DNA of 64,000 nt. It comes from UBA11524 sp964383815. GTDB taxonomy: Bacteria; Bacillota; Clostridia; Christensenellales; Aristaeellaceae. Made by a program: the position numbers and the translations under genes. How positions within the stretch are numbered: position 1 is the stretch's first letter; each line of letters opens with the position of its first letter. Under the pieces are notes generated by a model. The model had not been told where the DNA came from. It did not search any database and was given only the letters and a program-made list of their open reading frames with translations. This document shows positions 16,528-23,700 of this stretch, in pieces. The stretch spans positions 11,117-75,116 of the forward strand of contig CAYLIC010000004.1 of the NCBI GenBank assembly GCA_964383815.1. The letters run 5' to 3'.

Positions 16528-16539
16528 CCGTTACTTTGT

Positions 16540-16568
16540 ATGATACCTGCTCAAGAGCTCTACGTCAA
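16540..16568 (-). promoter_or_regulatory. Sigma-A promoter of the GH3 gene
   Basis: On the minus strand TTGACG (16563-16568), a 17-base spacer and TATCAT (16540-16545). Confidence 0.75.
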
Positions 16569-16629
16569 GGATGATTCTTGCAAGTGTCGCATGTTTCTTT
16601 GGCGTGCCTGCTCCAGGATGGTGAAGGCA

Positions 16630-16667
16630 AACAAAAACCGCCCGCTGACCCATCAGGTCGCGGACGG
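16630..16667 (-). terminator. Intrinsic terminator of the XRE/membrane gene
   Basis: On the minus strand CCGTCCGC (16660-16667) pairs with GCGGGCGG (16638-16645), followed by TTTTTGTTT. Confidence 0.85.
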
Positions 16668-16695
16668 AGGAGAGCTGCCACAAACCAGCTGCCAT

Positions 16696-17268
16696 TTACC
16701 TGGCGGCGGCGTTCAGCACGGGAATCAGCAGGAAGATTACCCAGCCGGGGTGCCACAGGCCGCACTCGAAGCCCAGGAGCAGGTAGGCGATGGTGATCAT
16801 CACCGGGTTGCCCAGCAGCTTCAGGGGGCTGCGCTGGGAGGCTGGCAGGTAGTACAGGGGAATGGTCAGAAACAGCAGCCAGCCGGGGTGCCACAGGTTG
16901 AAGCAGGCGCCCAGCACCAGGTAGGCAAAGACGACCACCACCGGATATGGAAAGGAGCGGCGGCGCTGCTCCTGGGCCTGCTGCTCCTGCTGGGCCTTGA
17001 GCTCGAAATAGCTGCCGTTGGGCAGTGGGTCATCGGCATTGCCGGGGGTTACCGGGGTGGCGGTGCCGGTGCCGGAAATCAGCTCGTCCAGGGTAATGCC
17101 GTAGAGCCTGGCCAGGGCAATCAGGTTGTCCGTATCGGGGGAGGACTCGGCACGCTCCCACTTGCTTACGGCCTGGCGGCTTACGCAAAGGCGCTCTGCC
17201 AGCTCCTCCTGGCTCAGGTCGTGGGCCTTGCGCAGCTGCACAAGGCGGTTGGCGGTTTCCAGGGTCAT
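16696..17268 (-). CDS. XRE-family regulator with membrane-associated C-terminus
   Basis: This 190-residue protein has an N-terminal Cro/C1 helix-turn-helix (residues 8-62, DLSQEELAERLCVSRQAVSK), a charged linker rich in Gln and Glu, then a hydrophobic tail. The tail is made of two copies of one unit: YLVLGACFNLWHPGWLLFL at about residues 115-135 and YLLLGFECGLWHPGWVIFL at about 160-180, each with an invariant LWHPGW. The tail should insert into the membrane, giving a membrane-tethered DNA-binding protein. AGGAGG precedes the ATG. The target is unknown; it may sense envelope state or a membrane ligand. Confidence 0.82.
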   Translation of the reverse strand: MTLETANRLVQLRKAHDLSQEELAERLCVSRQAVSKWERAESSPDTDNLIALARLYGITLDELISGTGTATPVTPGNADDPLPNGSYFELKAQQEQQAQEQRRRSFPYPVVVVFAYLVLGACFNLWHPGWLLFLTIPLYYLPASQRSPLKLLGNPVMITIAYLLLGFECGLWHPGWVIFLLIPVLNAAAR

Positions 17269-17294
17269 GGTAATACCTCCTTTTTCGCCTGTTC

Positions 17295-17303
17295 AGTATA
17301 GCA
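17295..17303 (-). promoter_or_regulatory. Extended -10 promoter of the XRE/membrane gene
   Basis: The minus strand reads TGCTATACT at 17303-17295, 27 bases before the start codon. The -35 is not clear. Confidence 0.55.
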
Positions 17304-17391
17304 TGGAAAAAGGCACAGCGCCAGCAAATCTGGCTTGCAGCGCCTGTTGCAACCAATGGTTGCGGCCCGGGAAACTCCAGGTTTCCGCCTG

Positions 17392-17610
17392 TCAATCCTC
17401 GGCAACGGCGTTCCGGGCAATCAGCTCCAGCATGCGCTGCATGGTGATGTCGCTGGCGGTATCGCAGCCGGGGTTGTTGCCCAGGAACAGAATCACATCC
17501 AGCTCCATGCTGTTCAGCTGCCAGCGCTCCATCACAGGGGTCATTTCTCTGGCGTAGCGGCGCTTCATGGCCGGGCGGATGGTCAACAGGGGATGCTTCA
17601 CACAGGTCAT
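17392..17610 (-). CDS. Short MarR-like winged-helix fragment
   Basis: This 72-residue product (MTCVKHPLLTIRP at the start, then MERWQLNSMELDVILFLGN) resembles the N-terminal and first helix-turn-helix part of a MarR regulator, including the NPGCDTASDI segment. It stops before the recognition helix and wing that a full MarR protein (about 140 residues) should have. It starts 4 bases after the ThrE C-terminal gene, with AAGGAT upstream. It is either a truncated regulator or a small protein evolved from one; no intact continuation is seen in other frames downstream. Confidence 0.55.
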   Translation of the reverse strand: MTCVKHPLLTIRPAMKRRYAREMTPVMERWQLNSMELDVILFLGNNPGCDTASDITMQRMLELIARNAVAED

Positions 17611-17614
17611 GGGT

Positions 17615-18064
17615 TCATCCTTTCGCGGCCCACGGGCGGGTGACAAGGGTGCGGAACACCAGGCTCCCCACGCCCAGGCCCAGGGCAATCATCAGAATAT
17701 CGGTCATGGCGGAAACACCCGCCTCCAGACCCAGGCTGTTCTGACCGGCACCAAGGTATTCCATGCAGCGGTACAGCCCAAGGCCCGGCACCAGGCTCAC
17801 AATGGACAGGGTGATGAACACGGTGGCTATCATCCGCATTCTCCGGGCGCACACCTGGGCCAGCAGGGAGCCTGCCAGCGCCGCGCAGAACATGGCGGCA
17901 GCCTCCGGCACGGCAAGCTCCATCAGGGCGATGTAAAGGGTGTAGCTCACGCCGCCAATCAGGCTGGCAGGCAGCCAGGCCCGCCTGGGCGCGTGGAGCA
18001 ATACCGCAAACCCCAGCGTGCCAAGAAAGCTCATCAGCAGAATACGCAGCAGGCTGGCAATCAT
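17615..18064 (-). CDS. Threonine/serine exporter, C-terminal half (ThrE2-like)
   Basis: This 149-residue membrane protein has four to five helices and matches the DUF3815 half of ThrE exporters (LLMSFLGTLGFAVL, then FITLSIVSLVPGLGLYRCM). Its ATG overlaps the stop of the N-terminal half (ATGA), so the two chains are made together and should form one exporter for L-threonine and L-serine. In actinobacterial ThrE the two parts are fused. Confidence 0.88.
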   Translation of the reverse strand: MIASLLRILLMSFLGTLGFAVLLHAPRRAWLPASLIGGVSYTLYIALMELAVPEAAAMFCAALAGSLLAQVCARRMRMIATVFITLSIVSLVPGLGLYRCMEYLGAGQNSLGLEAGVSAMTDILMIALGLGVGSLVFRTLVTRPWAAKG

Positions 18065-18840
18065 GCAGGCACACCTCCCAGCAGGCGCACCAGGGCGGAA
18101 GCCACCAGGGCGCCGCCTGCCACCAGCACTGCCGTCAGCACGGCGGATAGCCCGTGGGACAGGCCGGAAACCATATCGCCCCGCAGGGCGTCCTGCACGG
18201 CGTTGGTCATGGCAAGGCCGGGAAGCAGCGGCATCAATGCGCCGCCAACGATGACGCCCACATTGCAGCTTACGCCCATCAGGGCTGCCAGCATGGGCAG
18301 CAGTGCAGAAAAGAAGCTGCCCAGCAGCGTGGCCATCATGTCCCGCAGGTTCAGCCTGTCCAGGCCGCGAATCAGCAGCTCCACCAGGGCGGCTACGGCG
18401 CCGCTGATGGCAATGTCCGCCAGGGTGCCGCCAAACATGCCTGTAAAGCCAGCCGCGCAGGCCGCAGCGGCGGCAATCAGCCTGCCGCCTGTCACATAGG
18501 GCGGCGCACCCTCAATGGTCTGCAGCCGCAGGAGTGCCTGCCGGCAGTCCAGTCCCTCCCGCTCCACCTGGCGGGACACGGCGTTCACCTCATCCACCCG
18601 GTTCAGCCGCCGGGTGCCCCGGTGTACCCGGGTGACGGAGGTTTCCGTGCCGCCATCCGCCCGGCGGTAGCTGATGAACAGCCCGCTGGGCACGGCAAAG
18701 CTCTCCACCCGCTCCAGGCCGAAGGCACGGCCCATGCGGGTGATGGTTTCCTCAACACGGTAGGTTTCGCCGCCGTTTTCCATAATGAGCCGACCGGCTA
18801 GCTGCAGCGGCTCCATATAGCGGCTTTCCTCTGCCTGCAT
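18061..18840 (-). CDS. Threonine/serine exporter, N-terminal half (ThrE1-like)
   Basis: This 259-residue protein of the DUF1212 type has a soluble N-terminal domain (residues 1-115, with NGGETYRVEETITRM and FISYRR) followed by five membrane helices containing GFTGMFGGTLADIAISG and LMPLLPGLAMTNAVQD. It works with the overlapping downstream gene. A threonine aldolase-like gene lies 5-6 kb away on the other strand; a link through threonine handling is possible but unsupported. AAGGAG precedes the ATG at 18840; MEPLQ at 18816 is an alternative start. Confidence 0.88.
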   Translation of the reverse strand: MQAEESRYMEPLQLAGRLIMENGGETYRVEETITRMGRAFGLERVESFAVPSGLFISYRRADGGTETSVTRVHRGTRRLNRVDEVNAVSRQVEREGLDCRQALLRLQTIEGAPPYVTGGRLIAAAAACAAGFTGMFGGTLADIAISGAVAALVELLIRGLDRLNLRDMMATLLGSFFSALLPMLAALMGVSCNVGVIVGGALMPLLPGLAMTNAVQDALRGDMVSGLSHGLSAVLTAVLVAGGALVASALVRLLGGVPA

Positions 18841-18983
18841 GGCAAACAGCTCCTTCGTTGCGCAGGGTTGCGCGAATCATGTACAGCCACAGGCTGGAAC
18901 GGTGCCGGGCATAGGCTCCCCGGCGGACGCGCAAGGTGTATTGCAGCGCTACACGCCCTTGATTGTACTGTTTTCGCCTGCTA

Positions 18984-19012
18984 TTGTCAAGGTTTGGCGC
19001 GTGTGCTATAAT
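18984..19012 (+). promoter_or_regulatory. Strong promoter of the DUF3592-rlmH-barnase operon
   Basis: TTGTCA (18984-18989), 17 bases, TATAAT (19007-19012) with the TGc extension. Confidence 0.85.
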
Positions 19013-19039
19013 GAAGCCGGTTGAGAAGGGAGCAATGAA

Positions 19040-19489
19040 ATGCGCATTGTAAAGAACATTCTGATGCTGGTTTTCGGCCTGCTGGGCCTGGCCTACACAG
19101 CCATTGGCGGCGTGGCGCTGCACACAGGCGTAAGTCCGGTGCTGGGGTATGTGTTTCTGCCCCTGGGCGCGGCGTTTCTGCTGGCAACGGCGGCGGTGTG
19201 GTATTTTTTCAACCGCGCAAACCGCCGGCGGGAGGAGCTGCTCACCTGGGGCACCCGGGTCAGGGCTGCGGTGACTGACGTACGCGCCAACCAAAATGTG
19301 CGGGTGAATGGCCGCAACCCCGATGTGGTGCTGGCCCGGTGCACACACCCCGTTACCCGGGAAACCGTTACCCTCCGCAGCCATAACGTGATGAACTGCA
19401 CCCTGCAGCCCGGCGACACAGTGGAAATCCTCTTTGATCCCATGAATGAAAAACGCTATGTTTTTGACCTGCGGGAGGAAAACGCATGA
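19040..19489 (+). CDS. DUF3592-like small membrane protein
   Basis: This 149-residue protein has two N-terminal membrane helices (about 6-28 and 34-57) and a soluble beta-rich domain with THPVTRETVTLRS and PGDTVEILFDP, typical of DUF3592-type proteins. The function is unknown for the family. GGGAG lies upstream of the ATG at 19040. Its stop overlaps the start of rlmH (ATGA), which ties it to that operon. Confidence 0.7.
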   Translation: MRIVKNILMLVFGLLGLAYTAIGGVALHTGVSPVLGYVFLPLGAAFLLATAAVWYFFNRANRRREELLTWGTRVRAAVTDVRANQNVRVNGRNPDVVLARCTHPVTRETVTLRSHNVMNCTLQPGDTVEILFDPMNEKRYVFDLREENA

Positions 19490-19965
19490 GCATGACGCTG
19501 ATTGCCGTGGGCCGCATGAAGGAGAAGCCCTACCGGGCCATGGCGGACGAATATGTGAAGCGCCTTTCCCGGTACGGCAGGCTTGAGGAAATTGAGCTGC
19601 CCGACCTGCCGGAGCCTGCCAACACCTCACCCGCTATCGAGGAGCAGATCAGACAGCGGGAAGGCGAAGCCATTCTCCAGCGCATCCGGCCCGGGGATTA
19701 CGTTATTGCGCTGACCATCCCCGGCAGGCAGTGGGATTCTCCCGGCCTGTCACGCCACCTGGATCAGCTGATGGCCAGGGGTGCTTCCAGCATCGTGTTT
19801 GTGATTGGCGGCTCCCTGGGCCTGTCGGACGGGGTGATTGCCCGGGCGGACGAGGAGCTGTCCATGTCACCCATGACCTTTCCCCATCAGCTGGCCCGGG
19901 TGATGCTGCTGGAGCAGGTATACCGGGCCATGAAGATCCGCGCCGGAGAGCGCTATCACAAGTAA
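19486..19965 (+). CDS. rlmH: 23S rRNA pseudouridine-1915 N3-methyltransferase RlmH
   Basis: This 159-residue SPOUT-class methyltransferase methylates pseudouridine 1915 in helix 69 of 23S rRNA using SAM. The trefoil-knot motifs FVIGGSLGLSDGV and SMSPMTFPHQLARVMLLEQ are intact, as is the C-terminal YHK end that is nearly invariant in the family. It overlaps the DUF3592 gene by four bases and precedes the barnase gene by 12. Confidence 0.96.
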   Translation: MSMTLIAVGRMKEKPYRAMADEYVKRLSRYGRLEEIELPDLPEPANTSPAIEEQIRQREGEAILQRIRPGDYVIALTIPGRQWDSPGLSRHLDQLMARGASSIVFVIGGSLGLSDGVIARADEELSMSPMTFPHQLARVMLLEQVYRAMKIRAGERYHK

Positions 19966-19977
19966 GGAGAGATACGC

Positions 19978-20457
19978 GTGAAGAACCTGAAGAAGAGCCT
20001 GATTGGCCTGATTGCAGCGGTGCTGCTGGTGGTGGGCTGGGCCACGGGGATCCTGCCCGGGGAGCAGACCCAGGGCACGGACTATGCCGTTACGACCGTT
20101 ACCCGGGAAACCGTGTCCGCCCCCATCACCGAGCCCCAGGCCATTGCGGATTACATCTTCCAGCACGGCTGCCTGCCGGACAACTTCATCACCAAGGCTG
20201 AGGCGGAGAAGCTGGGCTGGGACAAGGAAACCAACTACGTTGGCGATGTGGCGCCGGGCAAGTCCCTGGGCGGCGACCGCTTTGGCAACTATGAAGGCCT
20301 GCTGCCCAGGGCCAGCGGACGTACCTACTACGAGGCGGACTGCTACTATGATGGCACAGCCCGCAACGGTCACCGCATTGTTTTCTCCAGCGACGGCCTG
20401 GTGTACTATACCGCAGACCACTATGAATCCTTTGTGGAAATGCAGCCGAGCAAGTAA
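19978..20457 (+). CDS. Barnase-type guanyl-preferring ribonuclease, exported
   Basis: This 159-residue protein has an N-terminal signal/anchor helix (about 6-25, IGLIAAVLLVVGWATG) and a barnase domain from about residue 50: LPDNFITKAEAEKLGW, DVAPGKSLGGDRFGNYEG, then YYEAD (general base Glu), RNGHR (phosphate-binding Arg) and DHYESF (general acid His). All catalytic residues of barnase are present. It should be a secreted RNase, possibly toxic to competitors. It starts at GTG 19978 with AAGGAGA upstream. The cognate inhibitor barstar is not adjacent but lies at 13040-13291. The T7SS locus begins 266 bases further on. Confidence 0.9.
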   Translation: MKNLKKSLIGLIAAVLLVVGWATGILPGEQTQGTDYAVTTVTRETVSAPITEPQAIADYIFQHGCLPDNFITKAEAEKLGWDKETNYVGDVAPGKSLGGDRFGNYEGLLPRASGRTYYEADCYYDGTARNGHRIVFSSDGLVYYTADHYESFVEMQPSK

Positions 20458-20477
20458 ATATTGGTTCAGAAGTTCAG

Positions 20478-20510
20478 CGGAGCCTTGATGACCAGGGCGC
20501 CGTTTTTTTT
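20478..20510 (+). terminator. Intrinsic terminator after the barnase gene
   Basis: CGGAGCC (20478-20484) pairs with GGCGCCG (20496-20502), with one internal A-G mismatch, followed by eight T. Confidence 0.8.
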
Positions 20511-20551
20511 GTGCTGCAGGCACGGCTGTAAGTTGCCGAGGATGCCGCATT

Positions 20552-20565
20552 TACGCATGTGCGTA
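20552..20565. promoter_or_regulatory. Palindrome upstream of the T7SS locus
   Basis: TACGCA-TG-TGCGTA is an exact 6-2-6 inverted repeat 160 bases before the first gene of the secretion locus. It is a candidate operator. A possible -10 (TAAAAT at 20588-20593) follows. The rest of 20511-20723 has no gene. Confidence 0.4.
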
Positions 20566-20723
20566 TGCATATAAACGGAAATCGCTGTAAAATTGTAGGG
20601 GACATTGAAAAGAAATGGCGATACTTGAAGATAAAAGCACTTTATTCATGGCAGGGTCAGGGAGGATCCTTTTGTCGTTTTGATGGTGCTTTTCAGAGTG
20701 CGAAGGAAAAGGAGGTGTGAACC

Positions 20724-23700
20724 ATGGCGCGCTACTGCTACAGCTGTTTCTGTCAGCTGAAGGGCGACGAAACGCACTGCCCAAAGTGCACGACGGCGGT
20801 TTCGGATGCGGCGATGGATTCACGGGACCTTCCACCGGGGAGCATCATTGCCGGGCGGTATCTGGTTGGATACAGCATCGGTCATGGCGGCTTTGGTGTA
20901 ACCTATAAGGCGATTGACCTTTTCAAAAACCGGCTCGTTTGCGTAAAAGAGTACAACCTGAACAAGTGCAGCTATCGCAACCCGGACAACCCGGCCGAGC
21001 TGTTGCCAAACAGCGGCGATGAAGAGGAATTTGAGGCGCACCGCACATCGTTTGTTAACGAGGGCGAAAGCCTGGTCAAAATGGCGGATGTGCCCGGCGC
21101 CGTGCACTATATCGATTCCATTTCAGCCAACAACACCCATTATCTGGTTATGGAGCTGCTGGACGGCATCAACATGCTTTCCTTTGTGACAGGCAAAGGC
21201 ACCGGCATAAAGAACAGCATTTCCCCTGAGCAGGCTGCCCTGTACCTGCAGGAGATTCTTACAACACTGATTGCCGTTCACAAAAAAGGCCTGCTGCACA
21301 GGGACATCAGCCCTGATAACATCTTTCTTCTCAAAAATGAACTGGTGGGCGACCCGACGATGAAAGTTCATCGGGTTAAGCTGATTGACTTTGGCTCGGC
21401 CCGCGTTACAAGCCAGAACGAGAAAACAGGCTTCATGAAGGGCGTATACACCGCCCCGGAGGTTCTTACACACGATAAGGAAGGCGCATATACCGACCTG
21501 TATTCCCTTGGCTGCGTTTTGTACTTCATGCTGATGGGCAAGGCGCCCAAGGTGCCCGATGCCGGCAAGGAAATGACACCGCCGGACGTTGCCTGCGCCG
21601 GCCCGGAGCTGACGGCGATTTTCCAGAAGGCAACGCGCCGAAATTCAAGAGAGCGCTACCAAACAGCAGAGGCCATGCTGAATGATTTGCGCCGGCGGAC
21701 GAGCGGATATACAAAAACCCTCAGAACAGCGCATATCAAAACAACTACGGTTGCAAAGAAAAAGCAAAAGAGCAAGAAGGGATTGCTGGTGGCTTTGGTG
21801 TCTTTGCTGACCCTTTTGTTGTTTCTGCTGATATTTGTGGTGGTTGCAGCTGTGAAACCGGGCGACGATACCACCTTGCCCAAGACAACCGCTGCTCTTA
21901 TCGCAACGGACACACCCGTACCCACCCAAGCACCCACGGAGGTACCAACAGAAGTACCTACCGAAACGCCAACCGATACGCCTACCGATACGCCTACCGA
22001 AGCGCCTACCGAAACGCCAACCGAAGCACCAACTGAAACGCCTACTGAGGTCCCCACGCCTACACCCACGCCTGTACCGACCGGGCTGGTGGACAGCTTT
22101 CAGCGGGAGTATACCATTTTTCAGGATCAGCTTTTCTTTGAGGAGCTGTCCTTTGAAGGAGAAGCCTATGCGCCGCGGCTCAGCATTGCCGATGAGGATA
22201 TTGTGTCGGTCTGGATGCAGGGCGCCCATCAGCTGTGCTTCGACACCCAGGGGAAAGCACTGGGCGAAACGGATGTGCTGATTGACGATTATTCCGTGCA
22301 TATCAGGGTTGTTTCTCGCCCTGCACTGGAAAGCGACAGCCTTGTGCAAACGGCAGAGGGCTACAGCGCGACAATCCTGGAGCTGCAGGACCTGGCGTGT
22401 GAAATAACCGGGCTGGATGAGGCGCTGACGCTGTATGCAGAGGGCGATAATACCTATGTAACTGCAAAGGTGGAGGATGCCAGGCTGCTGATTAGCGCCA
22501 TACAGGACGGGGAAGGCGTGGTGTCCGTCTATGCCGGCGGTTCGCAAAGCGTTGAGCAGGACGACCAGGGACGCATCCATCTGTATGACATTCGCGTTAC
22601 CGTGCAGCAGAGCTACATGCTGCTAAACTCCTTTAAGGCCCAGTACACCATCGCCGTTGGTGAAACGCTGCGCATTCCGCTTTCCTTCTTCGATGCGGCT
22701 GCCTTTACCCCAGCCATCAGCACCGAAGAAAACCTGGCTGTGGATATTTTGGACGGCAACCTGGAGCTGTTTGGCATTTCCGGTGGAACAAGCCATGTTT
22801 CTGTGGATGGCAATACCTTTGATGTTTGCGTCATTGACAAAATACAGTTTGCCGATGTGGGCAGCCAGCTGACCATGAACAACGAGGAGCCCGCAACAGT
22901 AAAGCTCTCTCCGATGCCGGAGACGGGCGTTGTTACCGCTGCGCTGATTGATGCCCAAGGCACAGCAAGCAGCATACCCGTGAGCGATGAGGGCGTGCTT
23001 ACCCTGCAAACGGAAACCATGGGTGATTACACCCTGAGTATATCGCTCGATGGGATCGACACGCCTGTTCAGAGCATGAATCAGATCCCTGTTCAGGTTG
23101 GCCCGCTGCTGAAGGTGGAGAAAGCATCCTTTGCAAAGGAGCAATACCTGCTCCTGAATGGCGACAGCATTGTTATTCCGCTGGTTTTCCATGGCAATCA
23201 AGCCTTTGAGCCGGAGATAAGCGTTTCTGGCAGCGCGGCAGCTGAGCTGAACGAAAACGGCGAAGTGGTGATTACCGGCAGCGGAACCGGTGAGGGAACA
23301 GTGCAGGTGGATGGCATCACCCTGACCGTTGATGTGGTGGATGCTCCCCGGCTGAATATGGAGGCTGCTGCCCCAAATGAAAACGGTGTTTTCTGCGTGA
23401 CAACCGGCACCAATGAGCAGCTGTCACTGCCGATCATCGGCGACGGGCAATACCTGTCACTGACGATGACCGACCCCGATGGAACTGTGCATGCCACCAC
23501 GAAAGAAGAGCTGGAAACCTTTACGCCAACCATGTCCGGCACCTATCAGGTTAGCTGCGAAATGCCTGCGCTGGATAGCCGCCAGGGAAAGCTGCTGGAG
23601 ATAGAGGTTAATGCTTGCTCTGCACTGGTAAACACCTTTGAAGAGCAATACACGGTGGTTGCCGGTAGCCAGCCCGTTGCGATACCGCTGACCTTCATTG

